From positions 81,501-145,500 of the forward strand of contig CAUYUJ010018467.1 of NCBI GenBank assembly GCA_963575745.1: DNA of 64,000 bases. Direction: 5' to 3'. Below, piece after piece: positions 10,157 through 20,575 of this stretch. The position numbers were made by a program, and so were the translations under genes. Within the stretch, counting starts at the first letter, position 1; each line of letters opens with the position of its first letter. The stretch comes from Prorocentrum cordatum. Taxonomy: Eukaryota > Sar > Dinophyceae > Prorocentrales > Prorocentraceae. Under the pieces are notes generated by a model. It was not told where the DNA came from, searched no databases, and was given only the letters and a program-made list of their open reading frames with translations.

Positions 10157-10212
10157 GACGAGGACGACGACGACGACGACGTCGACGACGACGACGACGA
10201 CGACGACGAAAT
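9825..10212. repeat. Block of long triplet tracts: GCC, GTC, CTC, AGG, ACG
   Basis: In order: GCC to about 9850, GTC to 9877, CTC to about 9925, a 90-bp unique GC-rich spacer, AGG at 10020-10070 and nearly pure ACG at 10070-10210. Together with the intron tracts, the same few triplets recur for 1.7 kb. Poly-Asp, poly-Ser and poly-Val frames here are not genes. Confidence 0.95.
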
Positions 10213-10435
10213 GGTGCTCCCGCCTCGGCGCCGCGGACATTCGCACTCCCTGGGGGCCCCAGAAAGGTTGTCAGTCGGAGCCCCTGGACCCCAGAAGTTG
10301 GCACCATTTTCACGGAATGGGGCTCTCGCCTTGGCGCCGCAGACATTCGGATTACAAGCTGGCAACAGTTGTTACGCGGATGAGGGGGCGAGACCTTTTC
10401 AACCAGTGGCTCTCGCATATCATATGCGAGGTCAT
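10213..10435 (+). repeat. Short diverged duplication after the ACG tract
   Basis: Two copies of a GCTC-CGCCT(C/T)GGCGCCGC(G/A)GACATTCG box lie about 105 bp apart (10219 and 10322), each followed by different sequence. No gene is recognised. Confidence 0.55.
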
Positions 10436-10610
10436 GTTTTTTTTTTTTGTTTAGCTGTATGTAGTGTTTTTTTTTTCCTGCTGGCGTTGATGTTTTTTTT
10501 TTTTCGGTGGTACGGTGCGCGGCTGATTTTTTTGTTCCGAAGCTGGTCGACGCTGTTTTTTTTTTCCTCAGAGGGGGGAGGGCGTAAGCAAAAAAAAAAA
10601 AAAAAAAAAC
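10436..10610. repeat. Cluster of T-homopolymers ending in an A-homopolymer
   Basis: Four runs of 9-13 T and one shorter run, 30-50 bp apart, are followed by a run of about 20 A at 10590-10609. It is the sharpest AT island in a GC-rich region. The A-run could be the tail of a retrotransposed copy, but no target-site repeat was found. Confidence 0.85.
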
Positions 10611-10870
10611 ATCGTTTCGGACACCGAATTGGTCAACAAATCGAGCTGCTTTTGAACGTACTCAACGCATCCAGGGACAGAACCGAGCAAGGAAGACGCG
10701 TGTGCCCAAACGGAATGGCGGTCCGTCCTCACGGTGCGGCAGACACGAGGGCCAACGTCGGGTGGGGCCTTGGTTGTTCTTGGGCGTGGTCCCAGGGCGT
10801 CTAGTCGTAACCCAGGGAGGCAGCTGAAGGCTGCGGCTGTCGTGAACTTAGTATGTCGGACCGGGAGCGA

Positions 10871-11560
10871 TCAGGGGGGATGAGGAGGAGGAGGGTTTTC
10901 GAGAGCGTCAACGAACAGGGCGACCTGGTCCAAGTCGCAGAGGTCGACTCCAGCGGCAGGGAAGAGAGGAGGAGGGGAGCGATGGGTACCTTTCCACACG
11001 ACCCAGGTGGTGACCGCATGATCACCGGCGTGTCTGAGGGCACTGGCCAAAAAGACCCAAAGTGTCGCGAGGCGATCGGCCGCTTTGTTGAGCCGGCGTC
11101 GCACCGCCTGCCATGTGAAGGCCCATCCCGACTCACTGGCTTGCCTAAGGGCAAAGTCCATTTGTTGTGCTAGATGGAGCCGCCGATAGCGCCCGGTGCC
11201 GGCCCCGTATCGGATGGCAGCCAGGTTGTCGCCAACCACTCTGACGCCACGGAGCGAGTCTTCAACGTGAGGGATCAGGGCGAGGCCAGCTCTGCACCCA
11301 GAGGCCTCGGCCGTCTGTGCGTCGTCGCAGCTTGGGAGGGCAACCACAGCGACCGCGACGACGCGCGGGTAGCCGCGGCGTGGGTCGTGTCTCCAAAGAA
11401 CCGCCGCCGCACTGGAGACCTTGTCCCCTTCTCCGATTCGGCGCGCTCCCCCGGCGAACGTGAGCTCGTAGGGCCATTGGGCGGAGTCGGCGGCGGGGAG
11501 CGGGGAGTCTCTGACTGCGATTTCCTCGCCAGCGCCCATGTCCCTGCCGGCCCTGAGCAC
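10871..11560 (-). pseudogene. RNase H-domain retroelement fragment
   Basis: A 229-aa open frame on the minus strand matches the RNase H module of dinoflagellate retroelements. It begins with LTFAGGARRIGEG (the first Asp position of the fold reads A here) and continues with AEASGCRAGLALI (the Glu helix). VRVVGDNLAAIRYGAGTGRY carries the second Asp, and WQAVRRRLNKAADRLAT forms the C-terminal helix with a conserved Asn and Asp. RNase H degrades the RNA of RNA-DNA hybrids during reverse transcription. No endonuclease or reverse transcriptase follows downstream, where T-tracts begin instead. It is therefore a fragment, and loss of the first Asp suggests it is inactive. Confidence 0.65.
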
Positions 11561-11589
11561 GAGGGTGTGTTGGTCACAGAGTCAGCAAT

Positions 11590-12600
11590 ACGCTTTGGTC
11601 CAGAGGGCACTGGGGTCCCTGTCTGTCCTGGGGCATGGGAACCAGCCCCGCCCAGGGGGCATCCAGCCCGCTCTGAGGCCACCGGCTTGGAGGACTGCTA
11701 GCCTGTCACCACTACGTGTGGCTCTCGTTGTGATAGGGAGGCGCCGGATTTCCCCTCCGGCGCGTGGTGCTTGTCTGCCGAGATGTGGCCCGGCGGCCCC
11801 GCAGATGCGCCGTAAGTGCGGCCCTTGGGGGTTGCACAGCTGACAGAGGTCGAGCATAGGGGCCCAGACTGCGGTCTCGTCTGCCGGGGCGACGGGAGGC
11901 TGCCCTTCGTGCAGGTCATCGTCAGCTTCGTCGTCTTCCTGGAGGCGCCGCTGGCGTGCCGGCTGCAGCCGCCGCCTCCGCGCCGGCGGCGGGGCCGCCC
12001 AGGGCCGCGACGAGGCCGGCGAGGCTTCCACCTGCCGGCGGCTTGCGCCGCTACCACCGCACCGGCAGCCGCTGGAACCGGCGCGGCAGCGCCTGCTGGG
12101 TTGGCCAGCGCGTGCTGCCCGGCGGCCACTCCGAGGATGGTGCCCGCCGCCAAGTCCAGCATCAGCGCTCCCAAAAGCGAAGGAGGATAGCCCGCTGCCA
12201 CCGCTCGCCCCGCGGCGCCCCAGGCCTCCGCGGCCGTCGGGAGGCGCCTGAAGCGGCACACGTGCCCGCCCGTGAGGCCAGGAAGGCGACGTCCCTGCCA
12301 GGCCAGGCGGACCACCTCCGCCACGTCGGGTCCCGGCGCGCTCGGCTCGTCGTAGTCGTCCGGGCAGATCAAGACCGCGCCCTTCGCCTCCAGCGCCGCG
12401 GCCAGGCACTCGGACAGGGGCACGAGAATGGCCCCGTCCGCGTCCTCGCCCAGGAACGCCCCGCGGGCGCCCGCCGAGCGCGGCTCCACCTGCGGCGGAG
12501 GCTGAGGCGCAGCGGGCGGCACCCACCACCAGCGAGACAGGCCTATGGCGCCCAGGTGGCAGAAGAGGTGAAGACTGAACCCTGATCGCATGGGTTCGGG
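11590..12600 (-). pseudogene. Hypothetical reading frame upstream of the RNase H fragment, frameshifted
   Basis: I do not recognise this protein. One minus-strand frame (about 12,600-11,970) reads plausibly as coding: AFLGEDADGAILVPLSECLAAALEAKG, then LICPDDYDEP, then an Ala-rich hydrophobic helix LLGALMLDLAAGTILGVAAG, then a strongly basic Arg/Pro stretch. After about 11,950 the sense moves to another frame (EDDEADDDLHEGQ, then LCQLCNPQGPHLRRICGAAG, a possible Cys-rich knuckle). The basic region plus Cys cluster followed by RNase H suggests a gag-like or ORF1-like part of one decayed element, which is an inference from position. Confidence 0.4.
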
Positions 12601-12639
12601 CAAGCCGCTCTCCTTAAAGACTTGAGCGTGGCAGTTGCG

Positions 12640-12860
12640 GCGGGATCCAGGATGGGCTATGCCCAAACATGTGAAATGTGACACACACATAAACATATAT
12701 AACAGGTAAATGTATGTGTGTATTGTAAAGTCGTCCCCTGACTTGTTTGCTTGATGTTAAAAAAAACTAGGTTTCTAGATGTTGAACATTCCAAATGACA
12801 TAGTCAAAACATCGTCCCCTGACTATCTTTTACGATTTGTTGAATATTCCTCCTGTGGAG
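12640..12860. other. AT-rich spacer with a repeated TCGTCCCCTGACT motif
   Basis: This is an AT-rich stretch between GC-rich blocks. TCGTCCCCTGACT occurs twice (near 12,731 and 12,813), each near ATGTTGAA/TGTTGAA. No gene is recognised. Confidence 0.55.
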
Positions 12861-13057
12861 GGACATGCCCGACCTAAGGCCAGGGCGCCCCTGCAGGCGG
12901 CACCGCACCGCCGCGCAAACCACGCGGCCCCGCGCTCCCGCCCGCGCGCGGCCCCGAGGAGCAGCAGCCTGGCCGCCCGAGGGGGCAGCACTGGAGCCCC
13001 GCCCGCGCAAAGGGCGGCAGGCGAGGCGGGGCCCCGCACCCACAGAACGTGCAGGCC

Positions 13058-13270
13058 TCGGGCGACGGCAGAACTGGGTTGAGTGGGACCTGGTTTAGTG
13101 ATGTGTACCCGGGGGCGCCCCCCCCCCGTCCCATTCCAATAGCCGGAGCTGCCGCAACCCGAAAAAAACACCAGCTACGACAGACCTGGTTTTAGTGATT
13201 CTGGCCAATTTAAAGGCTCAGGGGCCCTACCACTAAACGGGTTCCCTTACATGGGGTCCTGGCTATACCC
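13058..13270 (+). repeat. Dispersed repeat family R1, copy 1
   Basis: About 213 bp shared with 45534-45724 and 46126-46340. Landmarks in order: GGCAGAACTGGGTTTAGTGG, ACCTGGTTTAGTGATGTGTAC, a C-rich run, CCCGAAAAAAACACCAGCTA, CAGACCTGGTTTTAGTGAT, GGGGCCCTACCACTAAACGG, and GGGTCCTGGCTATACCC at the end. It contains two copies of ACCTGGTTTAGTGAT and short inverted ends (GTTTAGTGG and CCACTAAAC). It is non-coding and may be a MITE or SINE-like unit. Confidence 0.8.
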
Positions 13271-13379
13271 GAACGCTGCTCAAGCGAACAACGCCCGCGC
13301 TGCGGCCGCCGCCCCCAGGCGCCAGAGGGCGCCGGCAAGCGCGGGGCCGGCGGCGGCGCCGTCACGGCCTCGACGTCCG

Positions 13380-13660
13380 CGTCATCCCCCTCGCGGGGCG
13401 CGCGGCGTCGGCGACAGGGCCCAGTATCGCCTAGCGCCGTCGTGCGCGAGGGTCTTCTGCGCCGACATTGCTGCGGTTCGCCGCCACTGCGGCCATCTCA
13501 ACGCCGCGACGGCGGCAGGCATGCGCTGCACTGCCCTCAGCGCCTGCAGCTGCCGCAGCCGTTTGCTGACCAGCAGGGGCGGCGGCAAGCGGCAAGCGGC
13601 AGCTTCCCCAGGAAGCCAGTCCGCGGCGTCGTTGCCTGCCCAGTCGTCCTCATAGGACAC
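13380..13660 (-). pseudogene. Possible RNase H C-terminal remnant
   Basis: A minus-strand frame reads EDDWAGNDAADWLPGEAAA, then CRLPPPLLVSKRLRQLQALRA, then VQRMPAAVAAL. The GNDAADxL box followed by a hydrophobic helix resembles the C-terminal helix and tail of LINE-type RNase H domains. No other domain of an element is present nearby. The call is tentative. Confidence 0.35.
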
Positions 13661-13671
13661 AGCGTCGCCGT

Positions 13672-13835
13672 CTTCCTCCTCCTCCTCCTCCTCCTCCCTC
13701 TCCTCCTCCTTCTTCTCGTCCTCCTCCTCCTCCTCCTCCTCCTCCTGTTCGCCCTCCCCTCAGGTTCCTGCTCGTCCTCCTCCTCGTCCTCCTCCTCGTT
13801 GTCCTCCTGCTCCTCCTGCTCCTCGCCTTCCCTTC
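13672..13835. repeat. Interrupted CTC tract
   Basis: About 160 bp of CTC repeats broken by CTTCTTCTCGTC and TGTTCGCC. No coding signal. Confidence 0.9.
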
Positions 13836-14054
13836 AGATCTGGGCGGCGCGAGAACAGCACCGCGGCAGCACGTGTTTTTCGTCGACTTCGGCCTCTGGA
13901 CGCCGATCCCTGGCCCCGAGGTCGTTGAACAAAAGCTGCCTTGAAGGAAATATGGGCCCATAAACAACCTTCATTTCCATGATACTCCAACGAAAACATA
14001 TACAAAACGCACAAGCCCTTCGCAACTGCGACTTGAGTGCGGACGGGCGCACGA

Positions 14055-14315
14055 GCCGCCGCTAGATTCGACTCTGGGTCCGAGCCAGATTGTGGGTCGG
14101 GTTCCGAATCCGAGTCTTGCCACGACCTGGGTCCACGTCTGGCTCCGAATTAAAGACCGAGTCTGGGTCCGACGTTGGTCCGAGTCTGTGCGTCGCCATT
14201 GGGTCGGAGTGCTGACATTCACCTGAATCTGGGTCTCGGTCCGAGTCTGGGTCTCGGTCTCGGTCCCAGTCTGGCTATAAGCCCAGGTCTGAGTCTCATC
14301 CTGCGGAGGAGTCCA
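14055..14315. repeat. Degenerate short repeat of CTGGGTC(C/T)GAG type
   Basis: About 20 degenerate units of roughly 12 bp, each a variant of TCTGGGTCCGAG. The low-complexity open frames across it (Thr/Gln- and Gly/Leu-rich) follow from the repeat. Confidence 0.75.
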
Positions 14316-14634
14316 ACTGTACATCGCCTCTGTACACAGACCTTGGTCAGGCCCATCCTGGGCCGAAGGTTTGCGTGTACGCCTTCCTGGTTTGGCCAGG
14401 GAGACATCACACCGGTCCTGGGTCCAAGATGGGCCTGGTCAGGGCTGGTCGACCCAATCTCGTCGCCTGCCTCCGCCCCGCGCAGCACTTGGTACGAAAG
14501 AAACTGGCCTGAGGGATGAGTATCGCTTGACCGACCCCCATCCCCAGCGGCGTGGCCTGGGCCCTACTGGCCGATTTACCCCCCCTGATGGGGATATAGG
14601 CCGTTCCCTTCGGGTTTCGAGGGGTGTATCCCCA

Positions 14635-14855
14635 ACTGGGGTGGTAATCTGGTGGGGGTCTCGAAGCTGAACGATACCGAAGGGAAGCGGATCCTAAATC
14701 ACGAAGCTCTAACCCCCAGGCCAGCTCTTCGTACTGGGGTGGTAGTCTGGTGGGGGTCTCGAAGGGGATGGCGATGGGGATGGGGATCGGTTAAACGATA
14801 CCGAAGGGAAGCGGGTCCTGGATCACGAGGCTCTGCCCCCAGACCAGCTTCTTTG
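14635..14855 (+). repeat. Tandem duplication, two units of about 100-120 bp
   Basis: Copy 1 at 14635-14731 and copy 2 at 14732-14855 share GGTGGGGGTCTCGAAG, AACGATACCGAAGGGAAGCG and a CCCCCAG-CCAGCT end. The second has a 25-bp GGGGAT-rich insertion. Confidence 0.85.
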
Positions 14856-15179
14856 CCTTGGGCTGTGTTTTGACTTTACAATCCCGGGGCCCGAGGGCCA
14901 CGGGAGCCCGAACACCAAGAGAAACTTCCCAGACCCGATCCGCAATGGGGCCCAAGGGCATACAAATACACACACACACAAATCCCAGGATTTCCCATAT
15001 TTTTAGATATATTCTGGGTGTCTGTTTTCCCCCTCAATTCCCATATACTCCCATATTCCCCAGGGAATCGGCAATAAATTGTGTCTGTGTTTTTGTTTCC
15101 CCTCCTGACTTCCCGCGGTCCGCCGTTGAGAGAAAATTAGCCTGGTTAAGGACCCAACCGTGTGCAGTTGTGATCACCG

Positions 15180-16790
15180 TCGTTGTATGCACCGCATTCG
15201 GAGGAGCTCCCTATAAGGCCACGAAGCGTGTGAAAGGTGTGCCAAAATTTGCCCGGTGGGCGCATGCGAAAGCAGCCACTTGGGCCGTCGGTGGAATGCC
15301 CTATGGGGCCAGGAAGCGCGGGAGAGGTGTGCCGAAATAGGTGTGGTGGGCGCATGCGAACGAAGCCACTGGCGCCTTCGGTGGAGCTCCCTATGGGGCC
15401 ACGAAACATGTGAGAGGTGTGCCAGAATGTGCGTGGGTGACGCATGCGGGTGGTGGCACTGGGGCCTACGGTGGAGCTCCCTGTGGGGCCACGAAACGTG
15501 TGCGGGGTGTGCCAAAATGGGTGTGGGCGACGCATGCGGGCGGTGGCACTGCGCCTTCGGTGGGGCTCTCTGTGGGGCCAAGAAACGCGTGAGGGGTGTG
15601 TCGGAATGGGCGTGAGTGACGCATGCGGGCGGTGACACTGGGGCCTTCGGTGAAGCTCTCTGTGTGGCCACGAAACGTGGCAGAACTGTGCCGAAATGGG
15701 TGCAGGGGACGCATGCGGGAGGTGGCACTGGGGCCTACGGTGGGCCTCCCTGTGGGGCCACGAAACGCTGTACTGAGTGTGCCAAATTGGGTGTGGGAGA
15801 CGCATGCGGGCGGTGGCACCAGGGCCTTGGGCGGAGCTACACGCATGCGGGCGGTGGCACTGGCGCCGTCGGTGGAGCTCCCTGTGGGGCCACGAATCGC
15901 GTGAGGGGTGTGCCGAAATCGGTGTGGGTGACGCATGCGGGCGGTGGCACCGGCGCCGTCGGTGGAGCTCCCTGTGGGGCCACGAAACGCATGAGGGGTG
16001 TGCCGAAATGGGTATGGGGGACGCGTGCGGGAGGTGGCACTGGGGCCTTCGGTGGGCTCCCTATGGGGCCACGAGACGCTGTGCTGGGTGTGCCAAATTG
16101 GGTGTGGGAGACGCATGCCGGCGGTGGCACGTCCCGGAGCCTTCGGTGGGGCTCCTTGTGGGGCCACGAAGCGCTGTGCTGGGTGTGCCAAATTGGGTGT
16201 GGGAGACGCATGCGGGTGGTGGCACCGTGGCCTTCGGTGGAGCGTCCTACGGGGCCACGAAACGTGCGAGGGGTGTGCCAAGTTGAGCGTGGGCGGCGAC
16301 GCATGCGGGTGGCACTGGAGCCTTTGGTGGAGATCCCTATGGGGCCACGAAGCGTGTGACCGATGAACAGACATGGGTGTGGGCGACGCATGCGGGCGGT
16401 GGCACTGGGGCCTTCGATGGAGCTCCCTACGGGGCCACTAATCGCAAGAGGGGTGTGCCGAAATGGGTATGGGGGACGCATGCGGGCGGTGGCACTGGGG
16501 CCTTCGGTGGAGCTCCCTATGGGGCCTCGAAACGTGTGGCAGGGGTGTGCATGCGGGCGGTGGCACCAGCGCCTTCGGTGGAGCTCCCTACGGGCCATGA
16601 AACGTTTGAGGGGTGTACCAAACTGGGTGTGGGGGACGCATGCGGGCGGTGGCTTTGGGGCCTTCGGTGGAGCTCCCTGTGGGGCCACGGAACGTGTGAG
16701 GGGTGTGACAAATTGGGTATGGGGGACACATGCGTGCTTTCCCACTGCGGGCTTCGGTGGAGGCCCCTATGGGGCCACGAAGCGCAGTAC
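15180..16790. repeat. 90-bp satellite array, about 18 units
   Basis: The canonical unit is 90 bp with GGTGTGCCAAAATGGGTGTG, a GACGCATGCGGGCGGTGGCAC box, GGGGCCTTCGGTGGAGCTCC and CTATGGGGCCACGAAACG. The box GGTGGAGCTCC lies at 15381 and 15471, for example. Because the period is a multiple of three, long frames stay open on both strands and encode 30-aa repeats such as GVGDACGRWHWGLRWSSLWG. Diverged units recur at 50157-50410. No start, domain or non-repeat sequence supports a gene. Confidence 0.9.
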
Positions 16791-16792
16791 TT

Positions 16793-16816
16793 TATATATG
16801 TGTATACACATATATA
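16793..16816. repeat. Perfect 24-bp AT palindrome
   Basis: It is centred on GTGTATACAC with seven-base TATATAT/ATATATA arms and continues into a TA microsatellite to about 16827. It marks the right edge of the 90-bp satellite. Confidence 0.85.
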
Positions 16817-16897
16817 TATATATATAATGGAAAGACCCGAAGGGAAAGTGCACGGCACCAAAGCGGTCACACTTGAGACAGCCACTCTGGTTCAAAA

Positions 16898-17066
16898 TTG
16901 TGGCCGCCACCGAAGCGACCCTAATAATCCAAACTACCTCAACTACTTACCTGCAGAGGCTTCCTTCAAACGAACCCTCAAAACTGTGGCCGCCACTTAC
17001 GCGACCCTAATAATCCAAACTACCTCAACTACTTGCCTGAAGAGGCTTCCTTCAAACGAATCCTCT
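16898..17066 (+). repeat. Two-copy tandem repeat, period 85 bp
   Basis: TGTGGCCGCCAC, GCGACCCTAATAATCCAAAC, TACCTCAACTACTT and GAGGCTTCCTTCAAACGAA occur in both copies with few changes. An AGG tract (17080-17115) follows. Confidence 0.9.
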
Positions 17067-17129
17067 CGACCAGAGCAACGGAGGAGGAGGAGGAGGAGGA
17101 GGAGGAGGAGGAGGAGAGAGAGATAGAGA

Positions 17130-18310
17130 GAGAAGAAAACCATGTGCTCCAAAACAGATGGTGCAGCGTCCGGGCCAACCTGCGATAGGCGAGCCGTCGC
17201 GCGTAACCGTGAAAACACAAAATTTCAGAGCAGAGCCCGAGCTCCGTGAATGACCACGTAAACTTGGGAGGGAGGGAAGAGGAAGAAAAGAAGAGGAACG
17301 GGAAGAAGGGGAGGAGACGACAGGCGTGCACGACCCCAATCAGAGCAGCGATGGAGACAGTACAAGGAAACCGAAGGTTGGAAGCTTGAGTAGGTGTAGC
17401 GGGCACGCCTGGGGCCGAGGGAAGACCCTCGGGGCCGGGCGGTACCTCCCTCAAGCCCCTGGAAGAAGCAGAACGGGATGCCCCTGGGCACGGAGAGGTC
17501 ACTCCCGACGTCGTCTAACCCGGCGCCCCGCGGAGTCCGGCGAAACGCGACGGGGCGCAGTTGTGCCAGCTGGGCCGCCGGCTGAACCAGTTGCAAACTG
17601 GAGCGCGCGCTGTAACTTGAAATGCCCTCTGGTACCTTCATGTAAGGCCTGGTTCATAAACTTGTAAGCCTGGTTCTGTACTGGGTGGGTGAAACGCAGG
17701 GAGGAGGGAGGAGGGGGAGGAGGGAGGAGAGGGAGGAGGGAGGAGGAGGAAGGTGGGGACCGTTTCTTCACACCACAGGATGGTTGGGAAAACAACGACA
17801 TCACAGAAAGCACAACAAGAGCCTCAGATGCCATCTTTCTGCTGCACTTTTCGAGCCAGGTCGATCCATGAAGTCTCCTGGTCCCGAAAGCTGACGAAGA
17901 CGCCAGGTGCGAAACAGTTGCAATGCCCAGATTTTGGGGCTGGGCTGCGCCAAGAGGAAGAACGACAAAAAACCCTTCAGGACCCCCTTCCTTCATGGCG
18001 AGTGCCTGCTACTCCCCCCGTCTCCAAGCGGGAGGCCCCGGGCGGCCTGAGAGAGTCGACGCACGGCGCCTCGACGGCTGCCTGCTCCTGGCTGGACGGC
18101 GAGATTGGGAAGTCCAGGGCGAGGCCAAATCTGGGAGCCGGTGCACTTTATAAGAACGTGAGCATGCTAATTTTACGGCACCTGTGCCTGTAAACTCGCA
18201 CCCTGCACCTGCAGCGATGGAAGGCGGGTCTACGCTGTGAGACCTTGCAGAAGAGACTGGAGATCAGTGTGGCGGCGGGGCTGGGACTGGCTGCACGCGG
18301 CAAATTCCGT
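17130..18310. other. Non-genic stretch
   Basis: Overlapping short open frames occur on both strands, with a GAGGAGG tract at 17697-17752. I see no domain, intron pattern or repeat family that would support a gene. Confidence 0.4.
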
Positions 18311-18324
18311 GATCCCCCCTTCCC

Positions 18325-18540
18325 CTGTCCACCTCCTCCTCCTCCTGCTCCTCCTCCTCGTCCTCCTCCTCCTCCTCCTCCTCGTCCTCCTCCTCCTCCT
18401 CCTCCTCCTCCTCGTCCTCCTCCTCCTCCTCCTCCTCCTCCTCCTCCTCCTCCTCCTCCTCCTCCTCCTCCCCCCTCCTCCTCCTCCTCCTCCTCCTCCT
18501 CCTCCTCCTCCTCCTCCTCCTCCTCCTCCTCCTCCTCAGC
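18325..18540. repeat. CTC microsatellite, about 215 bp
   Basis: Nearly pure CTC triplets with a few GTC/GCTC interruptions. Poly-Pro, poly-Leu and poly-Glu frames arise from it in all registers. Confidence 0.95.
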
Positions 18541-19540
18541 CCATACCCATAGGGTGGTCGGAGGGAGGGGGACGGAGGAGGGACAAGGCGGGAAGGAAAC
18601 AAAAAGGGGAGCTGTAGGAGGACGCAACCGGGCATGCGAGGAAGACGGGGTGAGGGATCCAAGGCGACGGGGAAAAACAAGGGAAAGGGGAAGCCCTGAA
18701 GAGAGAGAGAGAGAGAGAGAGAGACAGCGGGATAACGAGAGGGGGGAATGGGAAGGCCAGGGCGGCGGACTGACTGGGGGGGTTAGAAGGGCGGGCAATC
18801 CCCATTTCCTCACACCTTCTCTTCCCCTCGCACCACACCCAGGGCGACCCGGCGAGCTGGATATCAGCGTCGCAGAGCAAGCACCCTCGAGCAGGCGGGC
18901 ACGAATCGCCGCTCCCGAGGAGCTTCGCTCACATGATCGCTGCCGCTGCTGCGTCTGCCATTGCCGTCGCCTTCTCTTGCCGCTGCGGCACCCGGGCTCG
19001 GCCCGGGCATGCCAACAAAAACGCCCTCCTGGGCGTGCGGTCCGACTTGGCCGCCTGGGGGGGGCGCATCGCGGGGGGGAGGCGGGGAGCGGCACGGCGG
19101 GACAGGAGACCGCCGATTCGCGCGGGTGTCCCAGCGCACCTCCTCATCCAGATGGGGTGGCGTTGAGGACAAGACCTCGGGGAGCCCTTGCTGCTGCTGC
19201 GTTCCCGGTAAAGAGACAAATCCCGAAGTGTCGCACACACCGCGCCCGCGACCGCGCGGCCGCGGACGCGCCAGCATCGCCGTCGTCGACCAACCTGCCC
19301 CCTCTCCTCCTCATCGCCTCAACCTCCCCGAAACACGACGACGGCGACAACGATCGTCGGCGCCACAGCCCCCCGGGGAGGCGATGGGCCCATGGGGGGG
19401 GGGCCCCACTGCTCCTCCACGGGGGGCTGACTGCCGCCCTAACGGCAGCAGCCCTCAGATGCCACCGCCTCCAGCGACGCGCCGAGGGGGAACTCGCACA
19501 CGATGAGCACGAGGTCCATGATCCCAGCCTGTTCTGTCCT
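18541..19540. other. GC-rich region with no recognised gene
   Basis: It includes a GA microsatellite (18699-18724) and overlapping open frames of equal quality on both strands. None shows a domain, so no gene is called. Confidence 0.4.
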
Positions 19541-19542
19541 GG

Positions 19543-20247
19543 CTACACCGCCGAAGGACCTTCCCGCAGACGGCGGGCCAACACGTCGACGTCGATCACT
19601 TCGAACTCACCGACCGTCGACAGTGTATGACCAGGCTGTCCAGACATGAAAACTCCAAGCAGCGGCCACATCGCGACATCCGCCTTCATGTGAAAGAAAA
19701 TGCCCGTGGCCTTCGCAATATGGAAGAGCAGTACCATGGAGTGGAAGACTGTCGCTGCAAAGCGTCGCTGGGTACGAGCTGGCTCATGTACATCAGAAGA
19801 AATCCCGTTCGTCACCTGGTACTCAACGCAACAAACATTACCATATATCGCGAAGGCCGTGCCTTCAAGAATGGGCTTGAGAGTGCCGCTATCAACCCCA
19901 AATATGTTCACACTCCGAATATCAATCGTCCGAATGTCAAACCGTCGGACATGGAATCCTTGGCAGCATCGTGCGGGTATGGGGCCGCCATGCTCACCAC
20001 CGTCAGTCCGAATTTCATACAAGTGCCAAACATCATTTTCAGAACCGCTAAAACCAAAAACGAACTCCAAGCAACATATGCTCAGTAGCAACAGGTGGTA
20101 CGTGATATTTTGGAAGCTCGAAACCAGCGCCCCCATGTTCTCGACGTCCACGACGCCGCAATTGACCTCGCACTGGTGGTTGCATAGCCTTGGACTCGCC
20201 ATAACCTTCAGCACGCAAGCCAGAAACACCACGTTGATTTTCCGCAT
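19543..20247 (-). CDS. Hypothetical protein just downstream of the LINE
   Basis: A 234-aa minus-strand frame not matched to any family. The likely start is an internal Met in MGALVSSFQNITYHLLLLS, giving about 197 aa. It has a hydrophobic N-terminal stretch (HLLLLSICCLEFVFGF) that could be a signal or membrane segment. A cysteine-containing middle follows (IYGNVCCVEY), then a second hydrophobic patch (FHSMVLLFHIA). Its 5' part overlaps the LINE zinc-finger frame in another register, so it could be a 3' extension of the element or a chance frame. Base composition matches the LINE, not the GC-rich flank. Confidence 0.3.
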   Translation of the reverse strand: MRKINVVFLACVLKVMASPRLCNHQCEVNCGVVDVENMGALVSSFQNITYHLLLLSICCLEFVFGFSGSENDVWHLYEIRTDGGEHGGPIPARCCQGFHVRRFDIRTIDIRSVNIFGVDSGTLKPILEGTAFAIYGNVCCVEYQVTNGISSDVHEPARTQRRFAATVFHSMVLLFHIAKATGIFFHMKADVAMWPLLGVFMSGQPGHTLSTVGEFEVIDVDVLARRLREGPSAV

Positions 20248-20575
20248 CTAGACGAGCTACCTCCTCACCATCCAGAGGGTCTTGAAGCGTTCGAAGGAGA
20301 CCGAGACATCCTGCACCTCGGTAGCGCCAGTGGTATAGAAGCCTGATCACTGTGCGGACGTCCGTGTCGCAGCCCGCACAATAGCCAGAGGGCGCAGAGT
20401 ATCGCGCACCATGGAATTTGGAATGGCAACGTGTGCGGCGAGCCCTCCATCCACGTGCTGTCCCACATGTGGCGCCACACTCATAACAGAGGAAAGGCTC
20501 ATCATCTGGGGGCGGTACAGGAGGATGAGGCAGAACACGTTGAAGGGATTCTTCTATACAATTACTTGCAAATTA
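20051..20575 (-). pseudogene. LINE C-terminal zinc finger
   Basis: It is read in the -1 register relative to the reverse transcriptase: CIEESLQRVL, then FLCYECGATCGTARGWRAR, then ARYSAPSGYCAGCDTDVRTV, then LLYHWRYRGAGCLGLL. The CxxC, spaced His/Cys and second CxxC form a Cys/His finger of the kind that ends dinoflagellate LINE ORF2 proteins and may bind the element RNA. The frameshift lies between about 20,555 and 20,570, right after an apparent stop at 20554. The frame ends with a stop near 20051. Confidence 0.65.

Noticed and set aside
9034-10804. Long open frames across the triplet tracts (up to about 440 codons on the minus strand)
   Set aside because: They consist mostly of poly-Ser, poly-Asp, poly-Val or poly-Arg produced by ACG, GTC and CTC tracts, and all registers are equally open.
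15180-16790. CRISPR-like array of regularly spaced repeats
   Set aside because: The whole 90-bp unit repeats, without unique spacers or cas genes. It is a satellite.
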